In this document: one piece after another, positions 1 to 9,967 of the stretch | Layout: each line of letters starts with the position of its first letter | Numbering within the stretch: the first letter of the stretch is position 1 | NCBI GenBank assembly: GCA_008729055.1 | Contig: SDUX01000004.1 | Span: forward strand, 7,162,026-7,226,025 | DNA from: Pyropia haitanensis | Lineage: Eukaryota; Rhodophyta; Bangiophyceae; Bangiales; Bangiaceae | Direction: 5' to 3' | DNA: 64,000 bases | Notes under the pieces: generated by a model | Databases searched by the model: none | What the model was told of the DNA's origin: nothing | The model's input: the letters and a program-made list of their open reading frames with translations, nothing else | Program-made: the position numbers and the translations under genes

Positions 1-2
1 AC

Positions 3-1333
3 CCGGACCGGGTGGCGTCCCTGGCCGCCTGTATCGGCAGCCGCCGCCGGCGGCTGCCGCGCGGCGTCGCGGCGGCCGACGGCGTGCTGTACGAAGTCTT
101 GGACGGGGTGCCCCTGCCGCGCGTCCTCCACGTGTCGGGGGTGGTCTCGCCCGCCGCGGTCGCCGCCGCCGACGCGGACCGTGCGGCGGGGGGGCGCGCG
201 ACGGCGCCCGCGCCGCCCGCCGCCGCCGTCGACGCGACCGACGGCCGCGGGCGGCGGCGGCGGGCAGACGCGCCGCTGCGGCCGCCCAAAGACGCGGCCG
301 CCGCCGCGGCCGCCGCCGCCACCGACGCGGCCGCCGCAGAGGCGGCCGCGGCGTCGCTCGGCAGCCTGCGCGCGGCCGCGGCACGGGCGGTGCTGGCGCT
401 GTCCGCCGCCGACATCCTGTCGCTGCCGTCTGCTGTGGACGTGGCCGACACGGGCGGCGACGCCGAGACGGGCCTCGCCGCCGCGCTGCACCGCGGCCAG
501 CCGTCGGTGGCGGTGGCGGTGGCGGCGGCGGCGGCGGCGCGCGCCGCGCGCGCCGCGGGCACGCTGCGGGTGCACCTGCGGCGCGGGGAGCTGGGCGTCC
601 GCCTCGCCGCGGCGACCGCGTCGGCGGCGGCCGAGGCGGCCGTCGCGCCGCGGCTGCTCGCCGCGTACGACGCGCGGCTGGCGGTGCTGGGGCGCCTCGG
701 CTACATCAACAATGAACCCGACGCGGGGGACGCTGCCGGTGGTGGCGGTGGCAGTGTTGGTGGTGGTGGCGGCGGCGGCGGCGGCGACGTGGACGCCGAC
801 GTGGCCGCCGACGATGACGCGGCGGTGGTGACGCTAAAGGGCCGCGCCGCGTGTGAGGTGGCGACGGTCGACTCGCTGCTGCTGACCGAGGTGCTCCTTG
901 ACAATACGCTCGCGGCGGTGGGGCCCGCCGAGACGGCGGCGCTGCTGTCGAGCTTTGTGTGCAAGCAGCGGGGGGAGGCGCAGCGGCCGGGCGCCGCGCC
1001 GGTGTCGCCGCCGGGGGGCGCGGGGGGGGGTGCGCGCGCCGCCGGCCGCACCCCGTCGCCGTCTCCCCCCGCCGCCGCCGCGGGCGCCGTCCCCCGCGGC
1101 AGTCCCGCCGGTACGCCCCCCCCCGACCCCGCGGTGGACATGACGTGGTCGGCGGCGGCGGGTGTGGCGGCGGCGCAGATGGAGCGCATTGTGCGGCGGC
1201 TGGGCGAGGTGCAGGTCGCGTGCGGGGTGGACCCGACGCTCGACGCGGCCGCCGCGCCCGCGGCGGGCCGCGCCCCGCGCTCCCGGGCTGGCGGCGGCAG
1301 CGCCGGCGCCGGTCGGGGTGGTGGTGGCCGGAC

Positions 1334-1378
<45 letters not shown>

Positions 1379-1682
1379 CGGCGATGCGGCCGCCGCGTTT
1401 GTCACCGCCAGCGTCCGGTGGGCGCTGGCCGACGTGGTCCTCGGCTGGGCGCGCGGCGCGCCGTTTGGGGCGGTCATGCGGTACAGCCCCGCCCCCGAGG
1501 GCGACGTGGTGCTCTGCATCAAGCGCCTATCCGAGCTGCTCCGCGAGGCGCGCGACGTGGCGCGGGCGGTGGGCAACCACGAGCTGCAGGCGCAGCTGGC
1601 GGCGGCGGCGGATGCCATCCGCCGGGACATTGTGTTCCAGGCGAGCCTCTACCTCTCGCCAGCCGGACACGCCGGCGCGTGA
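3..1682 (+). CDS. SKI2: Ski2-type DExH RNA helicase, C-terminal part (5' end outside window)
   Basis: The frame is open from the window edge to a TGA at 1680-1682, so only the C-terminal part is present. The stretch holding LGYINNEPD (about 696-723), then VTLKGRAACEV and LLLTEVLLDN (about 829-903), and the ending GNHELQ...RRDIVFQASLYL match the C-terminal (DSHCT) region of Ski2/SKIV2L. The family end typically reads RRDIVFAASLY. In the family, Ski2 is the helicase of the cytoplasmic Ski complex that feeds mRNA to the exosome for 3'-5' decay. Gly- and Ala-rich inserts (about 735-790 and 1315-1380) interrupt the domain, as in other genes here. The helicase core lies upstream of the window. Mtr4 is the main alternative, but the C-terminal motif favours Ski2. 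Confidence 0.85.
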
Positions 1683-1883
1683 CGTCCTGGCGCGGCGTGC
1701 GGCCACGCGCGCCGCGCCTCGCGTGCGCGTGCAGTCTGCGCGCACGGGCCGAGGCGGCAGCCGTCCACCGGCCGCGCGCGTACGCGCGCGGTCCGGGGGG
1801 GGTCTGGGCGCGCCAAAGGGGGATGGGTGTGGGGGGGCATGCGCGTGTGGCGTGGAGGGTGACGACAAGGTCAGGCAACCTTT

Positions 1884-1918
<35 letters not shown>

Positions 1919-2210
1919 GCTGTCGGTGGCGGCGGAGGGCGAGAGCAGGGCAGGCCGCGTATACCTCGCGGTGACCCGCGCTGGGCGGCGGTGCCCCGAG
2001 CGCCCGCGGGCGGCTCGCGGGGACCACGGCGCGCGTGGCAATGGCGGGTGGGCGTCCGCCTCGGCCGCCCCCTCCGCGCCACGTGCGGTTGTGCCACCGC
2101 CGTGGGCGGCAGAGCAAAACCGGGGGTCGCGCCGCCGCGCCGCGTGCCAACACCACCGGCTCTGCGGCGTCACCTCCCCCCCCCCCCCCCCCCCCCACCC
2201 CCCCCCTCCC
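1683..2210. other. Convergent intergenic region with T31 run
   Basis: This lies between the Ski2 stop and the end of the minus-strand CCZ1-like gene. It holds an uninterrupted T31 at 1887-1917 and a C-rich run near 2167-2186. No gene is supported; the antisense frames are low-complexity shadows. Confidence 0.6.
1887..1917. repeat. T31 homopolymer
   Basis: Uninterrupted run of 31 T about 205 bp after the Ski2 stop codon. Confidence 0.95.
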
Positions 2211-2649
2211 TCAGTCGCCGCCGTCGTCATCCCTCCCATTGTCCGCCCACCACCCCCCCCCCAGCAGCCACGCCAGCCGCTCCCGCGCCACCCGCCCGTG
2301 GTGCGCCGCCCGCGCGTGGACCTTGCCCCCAAACGCCGCCGCCGCGGCCGGAAACGCCGGGTCCGCCACCACCCCGCCCGCCGTCCGCAGCGCCGCGACC
2401 AGCCGCACGACGGCGGCGGCGTAGGCCGACGCGGACGGCAGCGTCGCGGCAAGGTCGCCGACGGTTCCACCCCCGCCACCCCCGCCGCCGCCACCCCCGC
2501 CGCCGACGCCGCCGCCGCTGCCGCTACTCGTACTGCCCGACACGCCCGTGCCACGGCCGCCGAGGCCACCGAGGCCGCCGCCCGTCGAGTCCCCCAAGCC
2601 AGTCCCACCGCCAACATTCCGTGGGGGTGGCTCCCCGCCGGCGGCACCG

Positions 2650-2680
<31 letters not shown>

Positions 2681-3097
2681 ACCCGTCGTGATGCTCACCC
2701 CAAACCACCGCCCCCCAATCCAAATCCCCGCGTGGCGCGTCACCTCCGCCGCCCCCTCCCCGTCGGCGGCACCCGCGGCGGCCGCCGCGGCGGGCCCGCC
2801 GCCCACCCCCGCCGCCCGGTCGGCGGCGGCGATCGCGGCCGCCGCCGCCGCCGCCGCCGCGCGCGTCGCGGCGGCAGCGTCCCCGCCGCCCGCCTCGAGG
2901 GGCACCGCCAGCACCTCCACCGTCGGGTCCCGGCCGGCCGCCGCGGCGGCGGCGCCCCGCCAGCGGCCGCCCGCGGCGGCGCCCCCACTCGCGGCGGCGG
3001 CGGCGGCGGCGGCGCGCTCCACCGCCAAGACGCCGCCGGCAATGGTCGGCGGGGACGCGTCGCGGCAGCCGAGGTACGCGTCGAGGGCGGCGCGGCA

Positions 3098-3142
<45 letters not shown>

Positions 3143-3371
3143 GGGTGCCCCCGCCCCACGGCGGGAGAGGCACGCGCGGAGCGCCTCCACCCCCGCCGCG
3201 CAGGCCGGGGTCGCCACGCCGGCGGCGAGCGCGCGGCGGAGGTCCGCCTCGTCCGCCGCGTCGGCGGCGGCAGTCGCGGCCGCCGCCGCGGCGGGCGGGA
3301 CGCCGGGCAGGCCCGCCGGCAGCCCGGCCGCCGCGGCCCCACCCGTGGCACCCGTCGCGCGGCCGCCCCTC

Positions 3372-3402
<31 letters not shown>

Positions 3403-3690
3403 GGACGGGGGGAAACGGAAAGCCCGGCGCGGCGTCTGGCCACCCGCCGCCCCCCGCCAGGCTGCCGCCGCCGCCCGCACCCCCCCCGCCGTCACGGCTG
3501 GGTGCCGCCGTTTCGCCGACCGCCGCAGGCACACGTCCACCAGCCCCGTGGCGGCGGCAAATGGGGGTGTGCGCCGGCCGGGCGAGCGCTGCAGCGTCAG
3601 CGCGAGCCAGATGTGGGGCTCACACGGGCACGCCGACAGGGCGGCGCGGTCGGCCGCGGAGAGCTTATCAAGGGGGGAGGTGGGGGGAGG
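2211..3690 (-). CDS. Possible CCZ1-like vesicle-traffic protein, frame-broken, 5' end unresolved
   Basis: Three minus-strand frames join end to end. The first holds LDKLSAADRAALSACPCEPH followed by IWLALTLQR (about 3680-3600), then FAAATGLVDVCLRR. The second holds ALDAYLGCRDASPPTIAGG, DPTVEVLAVPLEAGG and GIWIGGRWFGVSITT. The third ends after AFGGKVHARAAHH and WLL. Breaks fall in C runs at about 3480-3487 and 2656-2680, each consistent with one missing base. EPHIWLALTL resembles EPDIWMVxxV of the CCZ1 longin domain, and the order of later blocks also fits. CCZ1 with MON1 is the guanine-exchange factor for Rab7 on late endosomes. The similarity is weak and judged by eye. Exons upstream of 3690 are likely but not placed. 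It could instead be an unrelated orphan. Confidence 0.35.
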
Positions 3691-4743
3691 GGGGGGGTGG
3701 GGGACGCTGGTCGCGGCGGTGGCGTGGGGGGGGGGGGGGGGGGGGCGTCGGCCGGGAGCGCGGGAGGGGGGATCCCCACCGCCGCCATGGCGGACGCGGG
3801 AGGCACAGACGGAGTGCGGAGATGGAAACACCGACCAGGGCCGCAGACTCGACCAGCACGGAAGGAGCGGCAGTGGCTGGAATGGAGCGGGGTAGCGAGG
3901 GTCCGAGGCAGCGGGCAAAGACCGCGGCGGGGGGGTCTCGCGCAGAGGCTGTCGGGGCGGGCCGAGCTGCCGCAGCAGCAGCGGCAGCGGCAGCGGCGGC
4001 GGCTGGAACAGCACGATCGTCGAAAGCGCGTCGATGAAGCAGGGTGGCACCAAGAGGGAAAGTGGGTGGCGTAGGCAGGAAGGCCGATGGCGGCGGCAGC
4101 AGCGGCAGCGGGGACGGGGGAGCAGAGCGCGACCCAGAACCACCCGCTGACCCCCTCCACGTACACAAAGCCTTGCCGGCAAGGTCCGTCTCGCTTCTCC
4201 GTCGAGGCCTGTCCGTGCAGAGATGCAGGTCGTCGAGATTGTTCACATCTGAAACACGCGCTCGTTTCCTGCCAGATTCGAAATTTTCGTACATGCATTT
4301 CTGTTCAATCCAAAAATTTAGAATAATACTTGAGCGGGTGTTTCAACAATTCATCGCTGGACGTCAATAGCGGAGCACTGGGCGGACCTGCTTACAGGCA
4401 ACTGATCGCGCCAGCAGATTCCACTCATCCAAGCCAAGGTCGTCTTGTTCATCGTTGATGCTGCCGTCAGCGGCACCAGCGGATGGGTGGCGGCGCCCAA
4501 CCGGCGGCGCAGGCCCGACTGGGGGTGCGTCCTCCGCTTGGCCAGCCCCGCTGCCTTGCCGTCTCTGTCGCTCTATCCTGAAAGCACCAACTCACGGGCT
4601 GCTGCGGTCGTGCCCATCGGCCAAGTCCTGGCGCCGCCCCCGTTGCTTCGACCTGGGCGCCCCGTCACCACCCGCTCGTCCGTCTGCTCTTTTTGACGTC
4701 CGCCGCCCGCTGGCATCCGCGGTTCCCTTCCGCACAAGGCGTC
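3691..4743. other. Divergent region between CCZ1-like gene and BCKDH E2
   Basis: Probably holds the unresolved 5' exons of the minus-strand gene (a frame with FIDALSTIVLFQPPP lies near 4000-4060) and the E2 promoter. From about 4230 to 4450 the GC content falls sharply. No ATG-led ORF is convincing. Confidence 0.4.
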
Positions 4744-6579
4744 ATGGCATCCCGGGGGCTCTCCACCTTCCGCGCCGCCGCTGCGGCTGCGGTGGCTGGC
4801 CCCCCTCGGCTGCCGTCTTCCCCGTCCGCGCCTGTGTCCGCCACCGCCCGCCACCAGCGCCTGGCACGCGGCGGCGGCCCGGCCGCCGCGGCCGCCGCGG
4901 CGGCGCTGCCAGCGGCTTCCATCTGGCGGGCGGCCGCCGGGGGCGTCGCGTCCCCCTTCGCCCCCCCCGCCCGGCGGGGGAGCGCCGCCCCCCCGCCGCG
5001 CGTCTCGGCTCTGCCCGGCCGGCCGCGGCAGCCGCTCTGCCCAGTTGGTGGCTCCCCCCCCGCCCCTTCCGCCGCCTGCCGCCGTTGCCTCTCTGCCGCC
5101 GCGGCGGCGCCCCCCCCCTCCTCTGGCGACCCGCCGCGCGGCAAGCCCTTCCTCCTCGCCGACATTGGCGAAGGCATCACGACGGTCACGCTGTCGTCGT
5201 GGAAGGTGGCGGTGGGCGACACGGTCGCGGCGTTTGACCCGGTCTCAGAGGTCGCGTCGGATAAGGCGAGCGTCGAGATTACCGCGCCGTGGGGGGGGGT
5301 CATCCGTGGGCTGGCCGTCGCCGAGGGCGAGACCGCCCACGTCGGCAAGCCGCTCTGCTGGATTGACCCGGAGGGGGAAGGGGGGGAGGCGGCTGGCGGC
5401 AACGGCGACCACGGCGGCGGTGGCCTGGCCACCGCCATAGCGGTGCCGAATGGCGGCGACAGCGGCGGCGGGGGTGGCGCGCCCGCGCCGGCGGTCGACG
5501 CCCCTGTGGCGGTGACGGCCGCCGCTGCGGCGGCCGGCCGTGGCCGCGTCCTGGCGGCACCCGCGGTGCGGGCACGTGCGCGCGAGGCGGGGGTAGACCT
5601 GACGCGCGTCGACGGTACCGGCCCGGCCGGGCGGGTGCTGGCGGCGGACGTGGCGCGCGTGGCGGCGGCGGCGGCGGCGCCGCCGCGCGGCAGCCGCAAC
5701 GGCGGTGACGGCACCCCCCCGGTGGCCGCTGTGGCCACGGCGGGCCAGCGCGAGGCAGACGTGATGCGGGTGCCCCTCACGCCCGTCCGGTCGGCGATGG
5801 TGCGCACGATGACCGACGCGGCGGCGATTCCGCACCTCCGCCTTGTCACCCCCGTGGACGTGACGGCGCTGGTGGGCCTGCGGCGACGGCTCAACGCGTC
5901 GCTGGCGGCGACCCCCCCCCTGTCCGCGGCGGCGGCAGCCGCGGCGACGGCCGGAGATGACCCCGCCGCCGCCGCGCCCGTCAAGCTGACGTACCTCCCC
6001 TTCTTCCTCCGCGCCACGTCCATGGCGCTGACCGCGCACCCCGCCCTCAACGCGACCTTCCCCCCCCCCCACGACGCGGTGCACGTGCACGCGGGCCACC
6101 ACATCTCGGTGGCGGTCGACACGCCGGGCGGCCTGCACGTGCCGACCGTCCGCGACGCGGCGGGCCAGCCCGTCACGGCGCTCGCCGCCGAGGTCGCCCG
6201 CCTGGCGCGCGCCGCTGCGGCGGGGCGCCTGGGCGTCGCGGAGGTGTCGGGCGGCACGGTGGGGCTGTCCAACATTGGCGCCCTGGGCGGCGGCCGGCCG
6301 CCGCCGGCCGTCCCGGCCGACGGCGACGGGCCGCCGCCCGCGGCGGGCGGGATGATTGGGCTGCCGCTGCTGCTGCCGCCACAGGTGCTCATCGGGGCGG
6401 TGGGGGACATTGTGTGGGAGCCGCGGCTGGCCGCCGACGGCGGCGTGGCGCGGCGGGCGGTGGTGCAGGTGTGCTGGGCGGCGGACCACCGGGTGGTGGA
6501 GGGGGGGGCCGTCGCGCGGTACGCCGCTACGTGGCGGTCGTTGGTTGAGTGCCCAGAGCGACTGCTGCTGGGGGAGTGA
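4744..6579 (+). CDS. DBT: Branched-chain alpha-keto acid dehydrogenase E2 (dihydrolipoyl acyltransferase)
   Basis: A 611-residue intronless gene starting at the first ATG of the frame. The N-terminal ~130 residues are Ala/Arg/Pro-rich, as in a mitochondrial presequence. A lipoyl domain follows (about 132-210: LADIGEGI, with SDKAS carrying the lipoyl Lys at residue 174). Next come a peripheral subunit-binding domain (about 268-305: APAVRARAREAGVDL...GTGPAGRVL) and the acyltransferase domain to the end. The DIGEGI...FDPVSEVASDKASV pattern is closer to the branched-chain E2 than to pyruvate or 2-oxoglutarate E2. In the family this core moves branched acyl groups from E1 to CoA in Leu/Ile/Val breakdown. 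Oddity: the catalytic HxxxD motif reads DHRVVEG, with His 582 kept and the Asp replaced by Glu 586. Confidence 0.92.
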   Translation: MASRGLSTFRAAAAAAVAGPPRLPSSPSAPVSATARHQRLARGGGPAAAAAAAALPAASIWRAAAGGVASPFAPPARRGSAAPPPRVSALPGRPRQPLCPVGGSPPAPSAACRRCLSAAAAAPPPSSGDPPRGKPFLLADIGEGITTVTLSSWKVAVGDTVAAFDPVSEVASDKASVEITAPWGGVIRGLAVAEGETAHVGKPLCWIDPEGEGGEAAGGNGDHGGGGLATAIAVPNGGDSGGGGGAPAPAVDAPVAVTAAAAAAGRGRVLAAPAVRARAREAGVDLTRVDGTGPAGRVLAADVARVAAAAAAPPRGSRNGGDGTPPVAAVATAGQREADVMRVPLTPVRSAMVRTMTDAAAIPHLRLVTPVDVTALVGLRRRLNASLAATPPLSAAAAAAATAGDDPAAAAPVKLTYLPFFLRATSMALTAHPALNATFPPPHDAVHVHAGHHISVAVDTPGGLHVPTVRDAAGQPVTALAAEVARLARAAAAGRLGVAEVSGGTVGLSNIGALGGGRPPPAVPADGDGPPPAAGGMIGLPLLLPPQVLIGAVGDIVWEPRLAADGGVARRAVVQVCWAADHRVVEGGAVARYAATWRSLVECPERLLLGE

Positions 6580-7651
6580 GGGCCGGTGGTGAAGGGGGGG
6601 TGAGACAGGGGGGCAAGGGGGGGGGGGGGGTCCGAGGGAAGGCCGAAGGAGCATCGATGGGGCAAACATAAGCCGTTACGTCGCCGTTACGTCGGCGCCA
6701 TGGGTGCTCGCGTACGCACACGAGTATGGGGCAGTCTGGGCAGGCTAGGGGCGGCCATAGACACCACTCACCAATGCGGTAAACGCAGAGGACTGCCCCT
6801 GTCTTGGAGCAGGCTGACTGGCGTGCAGACGGTGTCTCCAGCCGTTGTTAGCCCAGTCAAACCAGAACAGCTCCGACGGTCATGAGAAGAAATTGGTTTG
6901 GCATAGGACCCGAGCGCAAGATGGTCGAAATGGGCCGTTACTGCAGGGTAGGGATGAATCACCATCAGCGGGACATGGAAGAAGGCCTCCAAAGCAGAGT
7001 TGTCTCGATGCGGAACCTGAAAAACGACAACACGACGGACCTGGACCTGGAAGTGCCTGCACAGGAGGTGGCCGGTTGTTTGGACAAGGACGACATGGCC
7101 CCGTGTACTTCGCCAGAAACGAGGTCGTGCACACCACGACGTATGAACACAGTATACACACAAAATGTCACTCAACACACAGAGAAGACGGAGATACATT
7201 CACAACACGACGGGCGAACAAGTGAACAGGGAGTCTGGACAGAGGAGGAAAGAGAGATAGACAAGGAAAACAAAGAGCGGTCGGAAAGGACAACGCGGTG
7301 ACCACGGCGCGTGGTGCAAGAGAGAGATGTCTACATCAAGCAGGAAGGGGGCGAAATTAAGAGTGGGCCGCGGTGTGCCCTCCAACGACGGGTAACCCCA
7401 CGCGCCGCCAGGCCGCAACACGCCTCTACCAAACGCACACGAAGAACACACTGCCGGGTAGCCACCATCACGGAGGCCACCTTCGGGTGTCCCGCAACCC
7501 TCTACACACAGAGTGCGCGGAAGACAAAGTCGCTGATGCCCCGCCAAGTGGAAGAACTTGCGGCGTCAAGCAAGCCATCCAGTCGCTCCCCAGCGCAGCG
7601 ACGCTGTCAGCCACGCCACCATCTCCATGGACACAAGCCGAGCAGCCGCGC
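6580..7651. other. Convergent intergenic region, lower GC
   Basis: This lies between the 3' ends of the E2 and first CK2 alpha genes. GC is lower than in the genes. A short direct repeat (CCGTTACGTCG twice, 6673-6694) sits just after the E2 gene. Frames of up to about 240 residues occur but show no domain and no codon bias. I see no gene. Confidence 0.6.
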
Positions 7652-9221
7652 TCAGGCAGACGCAACGCTCATCGAATCCGGATTGGCAGCGGTCGTTGCC
7701 GCCCCTGCTGCTCCGCTGCCGCCACCCGCTCCTCCAGACGAGCCATAGGCGCCGGCAGCCCCTTGTGGTTGGCCATCGTCATGCGCCACGTCCCGAACAG
7801 CGTCAAAGAAGCGGTGCTGCATCGCTTCCTTCGCCGTAATCCGCTCCTGAGGGTCATACCGCAGCATCGAGCGCAACAGGTCCAGCCCGTCATCCACCAC
7901 CAGGTGCCTGTTCTCCGAATTCACAAACCGGCTGAACTCCTTCGGCGCGTGCGACCCGATGGCGGCCGAGAGCTCGGGGGCCAGCCGCAGCCCATACTTG
8001 CGCAGGTACGCGTGGAGCTCGTCCGTGCCGAGCACCCGCGCAATCTTCACCAGCTGGTCGGCGTTGTCGCGCCCGTGGAAGAGCGGCTCGCGCCGTAGCG
8101 TCATGCCGCCAAACACGCAGCCGAGCGACCACAGGTCCAGCGAGTAGTCATAGTCCGTCTGGTCACAGAGCAGCTCGGGGCCCTTGAAGTACCGCGATGC
8201 CACCCGCACGTTGTACTCCTTGTTCGGGTGGTAAAACTCCGCGAGGCCCCAATCAATCAGCCGCAGCTTCCGCGCGGCGTGGTCAATCATGATATTGTGC
8301 GCTTTCACGTCCCGGTGCATGACCCCGTTGCGATGGGCAAAGTCCAACGCGCGCAGAATCTGGAACATGTAGTACTGCACATCGTAGAGGGTGAACGTGG
8401 GGTAGAGAGTCTTGAACTCCGTGTTGTCAACGTGCTCAAACACCAGCGACGGCACCTTGGACGCCGAGTCCCGCACAATGTCCATCAACTGGATGACGTT
8501 GGTGCCGCCGGCCAGGCTCTGCAGGATTTTGATCTCCCGCTTGATCTTCTTCTTCTTCACGGGCTTCAAAATCTTAATGACGACGGGGGAGTCGGACGTC
8601 ACGTCGACGCCCTGGAACACGTCGCTGTACTTGCCCCGCCCCACCTTCCGCACAATTTCGTAGCGGTCTTGCTCACTTCTGGAAAGGCAGATACAAAGAA
8701 GAGGGGAACACAGAAAGCAAGACAGTTCCACAAGCAGAACACAGCAAGGAAGTCAGTACAGCAACACATAAGCGCTTGCAGAGGTCATGCCTCGGTGTCC
8801 ACACAGAGTCACCACGGACCACGCACAAGGGATGACCGAGCAGAAAATGAAAAAAGAAAAGCGTGCAGATGACCGCGCCAGCCGGCGAGGAAACAGCCAG
8901 GGTCGCAGCACCGCACGCCACACGGTCAGATCCTACCACGGCTCAACACACAACGCAGCCCGCCCACCCAGCGACGCCAACGTACCCCCAGTGAATGTTC
9001 ATGGAGTCATAGTCCCAATAGGACGGCGGCCGCTCCACGTTGACGTTGGCATACACCTTGGAGACAGAGAAGACACCCCCGCGCTCCTGCCGGCTGCGCC
9101 GTGCAGCCGACGGAGGCCCCGCAGGGCCCGCCCCCCCCGGGTCATACCGCGGCATCGCGGTAACTTCAGGCGGTGCGCCCGGCACGGCGTTGCCTGTCCC
9201 CGCCCCCCCCGTCGCTTGCAT
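7652..9221 (-). CDS. CKA: Casein kinase 2 alpha catalytic subunit, copy 1 (two exons)
   Basis: Exon 1 runs 9221-8986 and exon 2 runs 8675-7652. The 310-nt intron is phase 2 with donor GTACGT and acceptor CAGAAG. The protein is 419 residues from the ATG at 9221, or 397 from the ATG at 9155, which also fits. CK2 alpha hallmarks are clear: [20 protein letters not shown], the Gly loop GRGKYS, the basic cluster [23 protein letters not shown], the CK2-specific DWG in place of DFG, and [12 protein letters not shown]2 is a constitutive acidophilic Ser/Thr kinase of nucleus and cytosol. The tail after about residue 355 is a low-complexity Gly/Ala extension. HRDVKAHN replaces the usual HRDVKPHN. A divergent paralogue starts about 750 bp away. 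Confidence 0.93.
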
Positions 9222-9967
9222 CGCGCCGCCGCGGCGCGGGTCTCCCACCGGCGGCAGCAGCAGCGACAGCAAGAGGGCGAGCGACGGCCGAATCAGCCAC
9301 CGCCACCGCCGGCCAGGGCCGGCCGACGCAGCCGTGGCGATGGTGACCGGCGGACCAGCGGCGTTGGCAGCGTCGGGCACGGGAATGACGGCAGCAGCAG
9401 GCGAGTAGGGGCGAACGGTGGGGGCGGGGGAGGGCGCTCGTGACGCGCCGCGCGCCGCGCCGGCGACCGCACGCGACCCGCGCCAACGCGTCGGCGGCCG
9501 CGTCACGAAGGCGCCGTCCGTGGGACAGGCGCTGACGAATTGTGGGCCCGCGCGCACCCAAGTCGCAGGGAGCGCCAGACGAAGGGGCGGGACCACCCCG
9601 ACTCCCGATCAAGTCCGTCAGCAGAAATTGTGCGGGATCTCTCACAGCCGTTGACAGACATCGGGGTTGACGAGGGTGGGGTGCTACAACTTGCCGCTGT
9701 CGCGTGACGCAACTCGGCTTTGGCTTCGCGGCGTCGCTTGCCGGCCGGCCTGCGATACGCCAGAGACCATCCAGCGGGCAGGCGGTGACTCTGGGTGAGG
9801 GCGGTCACGGTGTCTCTGGGGGTCGCCGGTGGGTCGCCCGTGTCGTCCGTGTGCTACCGCATGATCTGTCCCGATCCCGCGGACGAGTGTCGGGCTCGCC
9901 GCACGGACCACGGCGGTGCGGCTTGTCGGGTGCGCGAGGCGGGCGCGCTGCTGCCGGGGGCGCTGCC
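9222..9967. promoter_or_regulatory. Shared divergent promoter region of the two CK2 alpha genes
   Basis: This 746-bp gap separates the two divergent ATGs. Both 5' UTRs and both promoters must lie here or close by. I see no clear TATA box. The assignment rests on gene arrangement only. Confidence 0.5.

Noticed and set aside
6882..7301. 139-codon frame between the E2 and CK2 alpha genes
   Set aside because: Composition is like the surrounding non-coding DNA, with no GC3 bias or motif.
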